From assembly GCF_024055575.1 (NCBI RefSeq), contig NZ_JAMXOE010000009.1, forward strand, positions 62,001-126,000: DNA of 64,000 nucleotides, given 5' to 3'. The notes beneath the pieces were generated by a model, which was not told the origin of the DNA, made no database searches, and saw nothing but the letters and a program-made list of their open reading frames with translations. Below, piece after piece: positions 25,680-35,038 of the stretch (position 1 is its first letter; every line of letters starts with the position of its first letter). The stretch is from Mucilaginibacter flavidus. Its GTDB lineage: Bacteria; Bacteroidota; Bacteroidia; Sphingobacteriales; Sphingobacteriaceae. Both the position numbers and the translations under genes were made by a program.

Positions 25680-27803
25680 ATGCCAGATTCAAAATTCAAA
25701 AATAAAACATTGAAAATACGTAAAATAAGCAAAACCTGTGTACTTACCACCATCTTTTTCCTTTGGTGTTTTAGCGGCCACGCACAAAAAAATGCGCCTG
25801 TGCCGTACGGACCTGTGCCTTCGGAAAATCAAATGAAATGGCAGGAACTGCAATACTATGCGTTCGTGCATTTATCGTTGAATACTTATACCGATCAGTC
25901 CTGGGGATTCGGTAACGAAGATGTTAAACTCTTCAACCCAACAGCATTGGATTGCCGACAATGGGCCCGAATTTGCAAAAATGCCGGGATGAAGGGGATT
26001 ATTATTACCGCTAAGCACCATTGTGGTTTCTGTCTTTGGCCTTCCAAATACACCGACTACTCTGTTAAAAATGCTCCCTGGAAAAATGGTAAAGGGGATG
26101 TGGTCCGTGAGATGGCAGAAGCCTGTAAAGAGTACGGTTTAAAGCTCGGCATTTACCTGTCACCCTGGGACAGAAACCGGGCAGACTATGGCAAGCCGGA
26201 ATACATAACGTATTTCCGCAACCAGCTGACGGAGTTGCTTACCAACTACGGCCCCATTTTCGAGATTTGGTTTGACGGCGCCAACGGTGGCTCCGGCTAT
26301 TATGGCGGTGCAAACGAAACCCGTATGATTGACCGTAAAACTTATTATGACTGGGCCAATACCTATAAACTTGTGCGCAAATTGCAGCCCAATATCGTAA
26401 TATGGAATGATGGCGGAGAACGGGCTGACCTGCGATGGGTAGGAACCGAGGGCGGATCTGTCGGCGAAACAAATTGGAGCCTGCTGAATGCCACCGGTGA
26501 TGTACCTTATGATATGTTGCATTACGGGGTGGAAAACGGCGATGCGTGGGTGCCTGCTGAGGTAAATACTTCTATCCGGCCTGAATGGTTTTACCACCGA
26601 AGTGAAGATAAAAAAGTGAAGGCTGTGCCCCAACTAATGGATACCTATTACAATTCCATTGGCCATAATGGTAACCTGCTGCTCAATTTCCCGATTATGC
26701 CGAACGGTCTCATCCATCCTACGGATGAAAAAAGCGTATTGGATTTCGGCAAAGCAGTAAAAGCGGCATTCTCAGTAAACCTTGCGAAAAACAAACCGGC
26801 AACGGCATCCAATGTACGTGCCGGAAGCAAAGAATTTGGCGCAGGCAACGCCACCGATGATAATAAAAACACCTACTGGGCCACAGATGACAGTGTTAAA
26901 GCGGCTTCACTTACCATTGATTTTGGCACGCCAACAAAGTTTAACCGCTTTTTGGCGCAGGAACATATTCAATCAGGGCAACGAGTAAAAGCCTTTACCG
27001 TTGAAGCGCTCGTTAACGGCAGGTGGCGGGAAATGGCAAAAGGCACAACTATCGGCTATAAGCGCATAGTAAGCTTTCTGACCGTGAAGGCCACCAAGGT
27101 GCGGCTCCATATTACGGATGCCAAAGCTTGCCTGGTTATTGCTAACGTAGGGGCTTACTACGCTCCCCCGATACTTGCCGCCCCCGCTGTTACCAGGAAC
27201 CAGGCCGGTGAAATAACTGTAACCCCAGCTGATAAGGAATCGGTAATTTATTACACAACAAATGGTAACACCCCCGTTCCAGGTTCAAAAAAATATAAGG
27301 GCCCCTTCCTGGTGGACGGTAAACCCGAGATACGCGCGATAGTATACGACCCTGCTACCCATAAAAGAAGCCCGGAGACACATGAAAAATTTGATATTTC
27401 AAGGAAAAGCTGGAAAATTGTTGGTACTGATGATGAAAAAGCCGGTGCTATTTTAGACGGCGACCCATCTACAGCATGGCATCAGGGCAAAGACAAAAAA
27501 ATGCCGGTTGATTTGGTGATTGATTTGGGGAAAGAGGAAAGTTTATCCGGGTTTAGGTACCTGCCGGATCAGGGCCAGTGGGGGCCCGGTATTATTGCTG
27601 GCTACGAGTTTTATATTTCAGATAATGCTACAGACTGGAAACTCGTTAGCCATGGTGAATTTCCTAATATTAAAAATAATCCCCTGTGGCAAACGATAAA
27701 ATTTGCCCGTGAAAAGGCCAGGTATATCAAACTAAGAGCTGTGAAAAACACCGAAAATAGCAATGAGGTGGGTTATGCCGAATTAGATATAGTAACACTA
27801 TAG
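25680..27803 (+). CDS. GH29 alpha-L-fucosidase with two CBM32 modules
   Basis: 707 residues with a signal peptide (about 1-37, SGHAQ). The GH29 barrel spans about 45-360: YYAFVHLSLNTYTDQSWG, TAKHHCGFCLWPSKYTDYS with the His pair, and IFEIWFDGANG with the nucleophile Asp. Subfamily B features are suggested by this layout. A first F5/8-type C (CBM32-like) domain covers about 365-490. A chitobiase/FN3-like linker with IYYTTNGNTPVPGSKKY follows (about 500-570), then a second F5/8-type C domain (about 585-707). The modules should hold the enzyme to fucosylated glycan. Fourth gene of the operon; 32 bp separate it from the next. Confidence 0.9.
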   Translation: MPDSKFKNKTLKIRKISKTCVLTTIFFLWCFSGHAQKNAPVPYGPVPSENQMKWQELQYYAFVHLSLNTYTDQSWGFGNEDVKLFNPTALDCRQWARICKNAGMKGIIITAKHHCGFCLWPSKYTDYSVKNAPWKNGKGDVVREMAEACKEYGLKLGIYLSPWDRNRADYGKPEYITYFRNQLTELLTNYGPIFEIWFDGANGGSGYYGGANETRMIDRKTYYDWANTYKLVRKLQPNIVIWNDGGERADLRWVGTEGGSVGETNWSLLNATGDVPYDMLHYGVENGDAWVPAEVNTSIRPEWFYHRSEDKKVKAVPQLMDTYYNSIGHNGNLLLNFPIMPNGLIHPTDEKSVLDFGKAVKAAFSVNLAKNKPATASNVRAGSKEFGAGNATDDNKNTYWATDDSVKAASLTIDFGTPTKFNRFLAQEHIQSGQRVKAFTVEALVNGRWREMAKGTTIGYKRIVSFLTVKATKVRLHITDAKACLVIANVGAYYAPPILAAPAVTRNQAGEITVTPADKESVIYYTTNGNTPVPGSKKYKGPFLVDGKPEIRAIVYDPATHKRSPETHEKFDISRKSWKIVGTDDEKAGAILDGDPSTAWHQGKDKKMPVDLVIDLGKEESLSGFRYLPDQGQWGPGIIAGYEFYISDNATDWKLVSHGEFPNIKNNPLWQTIKFAREKARYIKLRAVKNTENSNEVGYAELDIVTL

Positions 27804-27835
27804 CAGCATTTTTTTTAGGATGCTGAATATTATTT

Positions 27836-30196
27836 ATGAATAAACTTAAAATGATCATGGTGATTACAGTCACGCTGCTTTGTCCGGCGCGATTGTTTTC
27901 GCAGACAAACTATTTCGTGTCACCCCATGGAAATGATACCGCTCCTGGTACGCAGGAAAAACCTTTGGCCTCTATTTCCAGGGCAGTAGAAAAAGCCCGT
28001 GGCCAAAGCGGTAAAATTAACGTATACCTGATGGGTGGAATTTACCACCTGGACCGCCCTGTTGTATTTACCAGCCGGGATTCAAGGTCAAGCGGCAGCG
28101 TACTAACGCTGACCAGTTACAAGAAACAAAAAGTAACTATAAGCGGCAGCGCAGTACTTCAGCTAAAATGGGAGCCTTACGGGGATGGAATTTGGAAAGC
28201 CGCCGTATCGCAAAGCGTTCAGTTCGACGAGTTGTTTGTTAACGGGAAGTTACAGCGTATGGCGCGGTATCCCAATTACGATCCTTCCGCCCATTATTTG
28301 GGCGGGACTGCGGAGGATGTGTTATCACCACAGCGTATCGCCCGCTGGAAATCGCCGGAAGGCGGGTATGTGCACGCATTACACCCATCCCAATGGGGTG
28401 ATGTTCACTACTTGATTACCGGGAAAAATGACAATGGGGAGCTTGTTTTGGAAGGAGGATGGCAAAATAACCGCCGCATGGGTATGAGTGAAAAGTATCG
28501 GTTTGTTGAAAATATTTTTGAGGAATTGGATACGACCAGCGAATGGTATTATGATAAGAAGGCCAAAACGCTGTATTATTATCCACCTGCCGGCCTTGAC
28601 CTGCGGGCGGCAAGATTTGAGACACCACAGATAGCCAGCCTGTTTGAATTCCACGGCACGGAAACAAACCCGGTTAAAAATATTACCGTATCCGGCTTGG
28701 TCTTCACCCAAACGGCACGGACCTTTATGCAAAATAAAGAGCCTTTGTTGCGAAGCGATTGGACCATTTATCGGGGCGGTGCCGTTATGTATGAAGGTGC
28801 AATAAGTTGTCGGTTGCTAAATTGTACGCTGGTTAATGTTGGAGGTAACGCCGTATTTTTCAGTATGTATAACCGTAATTGTGCTGTTTCGGGGTGCCAG
28901 ATTTCGGATGCAGGAGCCAGTGCGATTTGTTTTGTCGGCGATCCGGCTGCGGTTCGTTCCCCTAGTTTTGAATATAACGAGTTTGTTCCATTGTCGAAAA
29001 TGGATCGCATACCAGGACCCAAAACGGACGATTATCCGGGGGATTGCAGTGTATACAACAACCTGATGTTTAACCTGGGACTTGTGGAAAAACAATCTGC
29101 CGGTGTAGAATTGTCCATGTGTCAAAATATCACCGTTAGCCACAACACCATTTATGATGTACCCCGGGCGGGTATAAATGTAAGTGAGGGGACGTGGGGC
29201 GGTCATGTTATTGAGTACAATGATGTTTTTAATACGGTTAAAGAAACCGGCGACCATGGATCTTTTAATTCCTGGGGACGGGACCGCTATTGGCATCCCG
29301 ACAAAAGAAAACTTGATTCGATTGTGGCGGCATACCCGGAATTGGCACTGCTTGATGTAACCCGGCCAATCATCCTGCGCAACAACAGGTTTCGTTGCGA
29401 CCATGGGTGGGATATTGACCTGGATGACGGTTCCAGTAATTACATTATTTACAACAACGTGTGTTTAAACGGAGGCATTAAGCTGAGAGAAGGTGTGAAT
29501 CGTGTTGTCGAAAATAATATTATGATAAATAATACATTTCATCCCCACGTGTGGTTTAAAAACAGCAATGACATATTCAGGCATAATATCGTCGGTGCAG
29601 GCTATCTTCCCATCGGCATCTCCGCATGGGGGAAAGAAGTTGATTACAACGTTTTTCCTGATGTTGCTTCCTTATCCGAAGCACGGGCGAGAAAAACTGA
29701 TGAGCATTCAGTATACATGCCGCAAGTATTTGAAAACCCGGCAAAAGGGAATTTTCAGCTCAAAGCCGGCGCCGCTGCATTTTCTGTTGGCTTCAAAAAT
29801 ATTGCAATGAACAGTTTTGGTGTGATTTCCCCGGGGTTAAAAAAAAGAGCAAAGAAAGTAACTTTTTCTAATGTTGCAGGTCCAGGCCAGGCGGTAGAAA
29901 GTGAAACGATTAATTTCCTGGGTGCAAAAGTAAAAAAGCTGACCACTCCCGGGGAACAATCGGCAACGGGAATGGATGATATCCGGGGTGTTTTGGTTTT
30001 ATCTGTAGCGCCAGGCCGGCCGAACCGATTTTTCCAGGTAAACGACGTAATTATGTCACTGAACAAAAGGCCAACGAACAGCCTGCAGGATTTGCAAAAA
30101 GCAAGGCTGTCGGTCAGCGGGACATCGGCGGAAATTGTCATTTTCCGTAACCAACATGCGTACACTAAAATTGTCGGGTTTGACGACCATAAGTAA
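27836..30196 (+). CDS. GH141-like right-handed beta-helix enzyme with C-terminal PDZ domain
   Basis: 786 residues with a signal peptide (about 1-22, LFSQ). The N-terminus (NYFVSPHGNDTAPGTQEKP) and the long region of beta-helix rungs (about 25-660; motifs DELFVNGKLQRMARYPN, EWYYDKKAKTLYYYPP, VEYN/VIEYNDVFN) resemble GH141 proteins. Known GH141 members are alpha-L-fucosidases or xylanases acting on pectin and xylan. Residues about 690-780 read as a PDZ domain (GVLVLSVAPGRPNRFFQVNDVIMSLNKRPT). Last gene before a 367-bp gap. The beta-helix is certain; the GH141 assignment is inferred from pattern and context. Confidence 0.75.
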   Translation: MNKLKMIMVITVTLLCPARLFSQTNYFVSPHGNDTAPGTQEKPLASISRAVEKARGQSGKINVYLMGGIYHLDRPVVFTSRDSRSSGSVLTLTSYKKQKVTISGSAVLQLKWEPYGDGIWKAAVSQSVQFDELFVNGKLQRMARYPNYDPSAHYLGGTAEDVLSPQRIARWKSPEGGYVHALHPSQWGDVHYLITGKNDNGELVLEGGWQNNRRMGMSEKYRFVENIFEELDTTSEWYYDKKAKTLYYYPPAGLDLRAARFETPQIASLFEFHGTETNPVKNITVSGLVFTQTARTFMQNKEPLLRSDWTIYRGGAVMYEGAISCRLLNCTLVNVGGNAVFFSMYNRNCAVSGCQISDAGASAICFVGDPAAVRSPSFEYNEFVPLSKMDRIPGPKTDDYPGDCSVYNNLMFNLGLVEKQSAGVELSMCQNITVSHNTIYDVPRAGINVSEGTWGGHVIEYNDVFNTVKETGDHGSFNSWGRDRYWHPDKRKLDSIVAAYPELALLDVTRPIILRNNRFRCDHGWDIDLDDGSSNYIIYNNVCLNGGIKLREGVNRVVENNIMINNTFHPHVWFKNSNDIFRHNIVGAGYLPIGISAWGKEVDYNVFPDVASLSEARARKTDEHSVYMPQVFENPAKGNFQLKAGAAAFSVGFKNIAMNSFGVISPGLKKRAKKVTFSNVAGPGQAVESETINFLGAKVKKLTTPGEQSATGMDDIRGVLVLSVAPGRPNRFFQVNDVIMSLNKRPTNSLQDLQKARLSVSGTSAEIVIFRNQHAYTKIVGFDDHK

Positions 30197-30563
30197 AGCC
30201 GGCCTTCAGAATTACATTTCAGATTCGGCAACATGCAAAATATCAAGACGGATATCTCATGATATAAGGGTAGTTTAGCTATTATTTGATATGTAAATAT
30301 CTTATTTATAGGCTATTTCATCTAATAAGCAGACCTCCGGGGCAATGAACAGGATTCCACATTTTTTTATTATCTGAATTTTATTTTAAGTGTTTATTTC
30401 ACAATTAAAATATTTTTGTTTTACTTAGGTTTTAATTAGACGTTGTAGGTGTCTGAATTATTATAAGCCGTATAACCACTTTTTCCAAATATTAATACCG
30501 GTACTACTTATAAATTTTTGACGAAGTAGTCTGAAAACAAACAATTAACCGAAATTTATCGTC
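30197..30563. other. AT-rich intergenic region before the GH51 gene
   Basis: No gene or clear hairpin terminator. It is long enough to hold a separate promoter for the arabinofuranosidase, but no convincing TTTG/TAnnTTTG pair or copy of the 80-bp element was found. Confidence 0.5.
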
Positions 30564-32540
30564 GTGAAAAAATACATTCTAACACTTTTCATAGCTGTGT
30601 TTTATTTGCCGGCTTACTGCCAGTCAAACAGTGCAGAAAAAGTTTATACCATTGAAGCAGGTAAGATAAAAGCCCATGTGCAGCCAACTATGTACGGGAT
30701 ATTTTTTGAAGATATTAATATGGGGGCTGATGGTGGGGTATATGCGGAGTTAGTAAAAAACCGTTCGTTTGAATTCAAAGAACCTTTAATGGCTTGGAAC
30801 GAGTTAAAACAGGATGGCGCCAATGGAAGTATCCTCATATTAAACAGGGGCGCAGTCAATCCCGATAATCCCAAATTTATACATGTAACATCCAGGTCAG
30901 TTAAGGGTTATGGTTTAAGTAACGAAGGCTTTCATGGCATGGGTATTAAAAAAGATGACCAGTATAATTTTTCTGTTTTAGCGAAACAGGCCATGGGGAG
31001 CAACGTTAGCCTGCAGATAGAATTGATCAATTCAAAGGGAGAAGTTATTGGCAGCACCTCAGTTACTCCATCTTCAAAAGAATGGAGAAAATATGCGGCC
31101 AGTTTTACTGCAAAAGAAACAGAGCCTAAAGCCAGCCTTAAGGTTTTATTAAAAGGCGCCGGATCGATTGATTTGGATATGGTCTCACTTTTTCCGCAGG
31201 ATACCTGGAAGCAGCGCCCTGGTGGTTTACGTGCCGATCTCGTTCAAAAACTTGCGGATATGAAACCCGGGTTCTTACGTTTTCCGGGTGGCTGTATCGT
31301 TGAGGGACGTGAACTGGATACTCGTTATCAATGGAAAAAAACGATCGGGGATGTGGCAAACCGCAGGATGATCATCAATCGCTGGAATACTGAATTTGCA
31401 CATCGCCCGGCTCCCGACTACTACCAGAGTTTCGGGCTGGGTTTCCTGGAATATTTTGAGATTGCGGAGGATATAGGCGCGTCACCGCTGCCGATTATCA
31501 ATTGCGGGATGGCCTGTCAGTTTAACACCTGCGAACTGGTGCCTGTAAATCAACTTGGTCCTTATGTTCAGGACGCGTTGGACCTGATTGAGTTTGCAAA
31601 TGGATCGATTCATACAAAATGGGGTAAAAAACGCGCCGGTCTTGGTCACCCGGCACCATTTAATTTAAAGATGCTGGGAGTGGGCAATGAGCAATGGGGT
31701 GAACAGTATATTGAAAGGTATAAGATATTTGAGAAGGCCATTCATGCAAAATACCCGCAGATAAAATTGGTTAGCAGCCTTGGGCCATTCCCTGGTGGCG
31801 ATATATTTAATTTTGCAAATGAAACCTTTCGAAAACTTAAAGCATCTATTTTAGATGAACATTATTATGCCTCGCCTAAATGGTTCTTACAAAATGTAAA
31901 GCGCTATGATAATTATGACCGTAACGGTCCGAAAATTTTTGCAGGTGAATATGCAGCGCAAAGCGTTTCAACAGGTAGTCCTGAAAATAAGAATAACTGG
32001 GAATGTGCCATGGCCGAAGCTGCTTTTATGACCGGTTTGGAACGCAATGCCGACGTGGTAAGTATGGCTTCCTACGCGCCGCTTTTTGCTAATGTTGAAG
32101 GATGGCAATGGACGCCTGATCTTATCTGGTTTGATAACCTGCGGTCCTACGGCACACCAAATTATTATGTACAGCAATTATATTCGTTAAATAAGGGAAC
32201 AGACGTTGTCCCGCTTACTCTGAACAATGAAACTGTAACCGGTCAGGACGGATGTTTTGGCACCGCAGCTTTAGATATGCATACACACGAACTGATCATC
32301 AAAATGGTGAATACCGGTAAAGAGGAGCAAAGTGCTGATTTTGTGGTGAACGGCATAAAAATGGGATCAACCGGAACGATGACATTGTTACAAAGTGACG
32401 ATCTGACCAGTGTAAATTCATTGGACAAACCGTTAACCGTTAGCCCGCTAAAAAGTGAAATACTGTTTAATGACAATCACGTAAAATTAAGGCTCAAACC
32501 GTATTCCTTCAGTGTGATACGGGTGAAAATGGCTGACTAG
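30564..32540 (+). CDS. secreted GH51 alpha-L-arabinofuranosidase
   Basis: 658 residues beginning with GTG and a signal peptide (about 1-19, PAYCQ). The GH51 opening MYGIFFEDINMGADGGVYAELVKNRSFE is followed by an inserted CBM4/9-like beta domain (about 75-215). The barrel has E376 in GVGNEQWG as predicted acid/base and E432 in DEHYY as nucleophile; a C-terminal beta-sandwich closes it. The enzyme removes alpha-L-arabinofuranose from arabinan, arabinogalactan or arabinoxylan. With GH42, GH2 and fucosidases this points to fucosylated arabinogalactan or pectin side chains. It converges with the leftward fucose operon 69 bp away. Confidence 0.93.
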   Translation: MKKYILTLFIAVFYLPAYCQSNSAEKVYTIEAGKIKAHVQPTMYGIFFEDINMGADGGVYAELVKNRSFEFKEPLMAWNELKQDGANGSILILNRGAVNPDNPKFIHVTSRSVKGYGLSNEGFHGMGIKKDDQYNFSVLAKQAMGSNVSLQIELINSKGEVIGSTSVTPSSKEWRKYAASFTAKETEPKASLKVLLKGAGSIDLDMVSLFPQDTWKQRPGGLRADLVQKLADMKPGFLRFPGGCIVEGRELDTRYQWKKTIGDVANRRMIINRWNTEFAHRPAPDYYQSFGLGFLEYFEIAEDIGASPLPIINCGMACQFNTCELVPVNQLGPYVQDALDLIEFANGSIHTKWGKKRAGLGHPAPFNLKMLGVGNEQWGEQYIERYKIFEKAIHAKYPQIKLVSSLGPFPGGDIFNFANETFRKLKASILDEHYYASPKWFLQNVKRYDNYDRNGPKIFAGEYAAQSVSTGSPENKNNWECAMAEAAFMTGLERNADVVSMASYAPLFANVEGWQWTPDLIWFDNLRSYGTPNYYVQQLYSLNKGTDVVPLTLNNETVTGQDGCFGTAALDMHTHELIIKMVNTGKEEQSADFVVNGIKMGSTGTMTLLQSDDLTSVNSLDKPLTVSPLKSEILFNDNHVKLRLKPYSFSVIRVKMAD

Positions 32541-32609
32541 GCCGTTGCTGAACAGACGGTAACGACGCGGCAATTTCCAGAACCGGAAAAAAGTGACTAA
32601 AATATCGTT

Positions 32610-33623
32610 TTATATGAACGTACAGGAAGGCTCAATCAGTCCATCATGCTTCATTGCTGTCCAAAATTCGGCAGGTATTTTTTTTGACGTTAATACAATG
32701 TTCGCTGCAACTTTTTCGGCTTTGGTAGTATTGAGAGCGATGCATTTAACGCCGGGCGCACTTTTGCCAAAAACGACGCAAGCTTCTACCGGTCGAATCC
32801 CGTGCTCAGCGCATAGCCGATTAAAGTTTTCACGCCATTCAAACAGGCCTTTATCGGTGACAGGATCTTTTAACTGGTAATTATAATAGCCTGAACCTAC
32901 TAAAAAGCCACCATTAAACACAGCCGAGTTAATGATAGCTATTCCCTGCGATTCGAGCGACCGCATATACGCCAACAGGGCTTTTGGATGGCTGTGGATC
33001 GTCATGCTATTGGCGATCATTACCCAATCGAGCTTTACCTCGCTGGTGATGTGTTTAATGATACTCCAGTCCTTTGAACCTACGCCAATTGATTTCACTT
33101 TGCCGGAGGCTTTCAATTCGGACAAAGCGCCGTAGGCTTCAAGAATGTCGCAATACCGCTTTTTGCGGTCGGCGGCATCTCTTGCATTTGCCAGGTACTC
33201 ATCAGGGTCATGTACCGACACAAGTTCTGCCTTGTAACCATTCAGTAATTCATTTCCTTGTTGGTAGCATTCCAATATCCCGTCATAGCTTATTTTTTGT
33301 ATTGCATCATGCTTCAGGTCGCGCCAAACGCCGGGTTCAAAGGTGGGTTCCGGCGTGTTTAAGTTTGTTCGTAACCAACCAAGTTTATTACTGATTAGTA
33401 CCTCTTCCCGGTTTACACCAAGTTCCTTTAATGACCGGCCTAATGCTTCCAAGGCCAGGCCGGCACCATATTTTCCTGCTGAATCAAAACACACCGGTTT
33501 TTCAGAATGCTGCAGGCAAGCTTTTACAATAGCCCGTTTTTGCTCAAAAGGAACTGCCTCATACAAATTACCAAGGCCACTGGTACCAAAAATTACTTCA
33601 GGCCATTTTATTTCTTTGTCCAT
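32610..33623 (-). CDS. aldo/keto reductase, probable L-fucose / D-threo-aldose 1-dehydrogenase
   Basis: 337 residues with an aldo/keto reductase barrel. The opening VIFGTSGLGNLY, FDSAGKYGAGLALEALG (catalytic Asp-Tyr region), ISNKLGW (Lys), VHDPDEY (His) and IGVGSKDW are the typical landmarks. The D-threo-aldose (L-fucose) dehydrogenase group shares this length and these motifs and oxidises L-fucose to L-fuconolactone. The neighbours FucP and a mutarotase make L-fucose the likely substrate. Last gene of the leftward operon, 11 bp after the alcohol dehydrogenase gene. Confidence 0.8.
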   Translation of the reverse strand: MDKEIKWPEVIFGTSGLGNLYEAVPFEQKRAIVKACLQHSEKPVCFDSAGKYGAGLALEALGRSLKELGVNREEVLISNKLGWLRTNLNTPEPTFEPGVWRDLKHDAIQKISYDGILECYQQGNELLNGYKAELVSVHDPDEYLANARDAADRKKRYCDILEAYGALSELKASGKVKSIGVGSKDWSIIKHITSEVKLDWVMIANSMTIHSHPKALLAYMRSLESQGIAIINSAVFNGGFLVGSGYYNYQLKDPVTDKGLFEWRENFNRLCAEHGIRPVEACVVFGKSAPGVKCIALNTTKAEKVAANIVLTSKKIPAEFWTAMKHDGLIEPSCTFI

Positions 33624-33634
33624 ACTTTATGAGA

Positions 33635-34651
33635 TCAAGGTAATTCTATCATTACCTTAATAACACCGTTCGCCGGATCAAGCCAGGTTTCGAATTCTTC
33701 TGTTACCTGGTCGAATTGAACGCGGTGTGTAATATAATTATGGGGTTGTACAAGGCCTTTTTTCATCGATGCGATTACATGTTCAAAATCTGAACGTGTG
33801 GCATTGCGACTACTCATCAAGGTTGCCTCCCGTTTATGAAACTCCGGGTGACTAAAGCTGATCTCGCCTTTCTGTAACCCGATAAGTACATAACGGGCGC
33901 CATGGGCCATATACTGAAACCCGTTATTGATTGCTTTTAAGCTGCCGGTAGCATCTATTACAACTGTGGGCATATCACCATTTGTGATATGAGACAACTT
34001 TTCGGTTGCGTTTTCTAGTGTTACATCGATAGTATGCGAAACGCCGAGTCGTTTTTTGCAAAATTCCAGGCGTTTTGCGTTCATGTCCATGGCTATTACA
34101 TTTGCTCCTGCAATGCGGGCAAATTCCATAGCACCTAAACCAATTGGCCCGGCCCCAATAACCAATACATATTCGTTGGGGCTTACACTTGCTCTTCTTA
34201 TGCCGTGAGCCCCTATTGCCAATGGTTCTACCAATGCCAGTTCATCGAAGGATAGCCCCTCACCATGAATTAGTGAGTCGACAGGTACGTTCAGGAATTC
34301 CACCATCCCGCCATCTGCATGTACACCGCAAACGGTAATGGCGTAACAGCAATTGGGTTTGCCTGACCGGCAGGCGATGCACAGGCCGCAACTGAAATAG
34401 GGTATAAACGTCACTATTTCGCCTTCGGTAAACCCCGGTGCGCCGTTAGCATTAACCAGTTCACCGGAAAGTTCATGCCCTAAAACACGCGGATAACTAA
34501 AGTAAGGTTGTGTTCCTTCAAAGGCATGCAGGTCAGTTCCGCAAATACCTATTCTCCTGATCCTGATTTGTGCATACCGCTTTTTTATCAACGGTCTTTC
34601 TATTTGACCTGGCACCAGTTTCCCGGGTTCTTCACAAGTGATAATTCGCAT
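33635..34651 (-). CDS. zinc-dependent medium-chain alcohol/sugar dehydrogenase
   Basis: 338 residues from the ATG at 34651; a TTG three codons upstream is the alternative. MDR family: catalytic zinc ligands in RIGICGTDLHAFEG (Cys) and GHELSG (His-Glu), and structural zinc cysteines in CGLCIACRSGKPNCC. The Rossmann motif is VIGAGPIGLGAMEFA. Relatives such as L-galactonate, L-threonine or sorbitol dehydrogenases oxidise a secondary hydroxyl with NAD+. In this operon a fucose-derived acid or alcohol is the probable substrate, but the exact step is inference. Confidence 0.82.
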   Translation of the reverse strand: MRIITCEEPGKLVPGQIERPLIKKRYAQIRIRRIGICGTDLHAFEGTQPYFSYPRVLGHELSGELVNANGAPGFTEGEIVTFIPYFSCGLCIACRSGKPNCCYAITVCGVHADGGMVEFLNVPVDSLIHGEGLSFDELALVEPLAIGAHGIRRASVSPNEYVLVIGAGPIGLGAMEFARIAGANVIAMDMNAKRLEFCKKRLGVSHTIDVTLENATEKLSHITNGDMPTVVIDATGSLKAINNGFQYMAHGARYVLIGLQKGEISFSHPEFHKREATLMSSRNATRSDFEHVIASMKKGLVQPHNYITHRVQFDQVTEEFETWLDPANGVIKVMIELP

Positions 34652-34667
34652 ATTTTGCAATTGAAAT

Positions 34668-35003
34668 TTAAAGTTGAAAAATCTGTTCCATCTGCACCCA
34701 CTTTTCTCCGTCTTTTGCCCAGGGCAGCGGTTGCTGAAATTTCCACATCAACTGTTCCCATTCCTGAACCTTGGGATTACCTGCGTCCATCTGTTTTTTT
34801 TGAGAGGAATTGTAATTGTCGGAGGTGTCCATGACCATGAATAAACGGTTGCCGGTGCGGTATATTTGCATATCTGTGATTCCGGCATCCATAATGCTTT
34901 TTCTTATCTCGGGCCAGCCGTTTTTAGTTCTGTGCCAATATTCATATTCGGCTATCAGTTCAGGATCATCTTTTAAATCAAGGGCGAAACAATATTTTTT
35001 CAT
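34668..35003 (-). CDS. RhaM-like (DUF718) sugar mutarotase
   Basis: 111 residues from the ATG at 35003; a longer open frame upstream overlaps the transporter gene and lacks family similarity. The L-rhamnose mutarotase family pattern is clear: KYCFALDLKDDPELIAEYEYWH, WPEIRKSIMDAGI, the catalytic-region YRTGNRLFMVMD, and a Trp-rich C-terminus. The family interconverts anomers of 6-deoxyhexoses. Placed between FucP and two dehydrogenases, it most likely supplies the right L-fucose anomer. Confidence 0.87.
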   Translation of the reverse strand: MKKYCFALDLKDDPELIAEYEYWHRTKNGWPEIRKSIMDAGITDMQIYRTGNRLFMVMDTSDNYNSSQKKQMDAGNPKVQEWEQLMWKFQQPLPWAKDGEKWVQMEQIFQL

Positions 35004-35038
35004 GTTTTTGCAATGTGTTGATGTCAATTGGGTCATTA

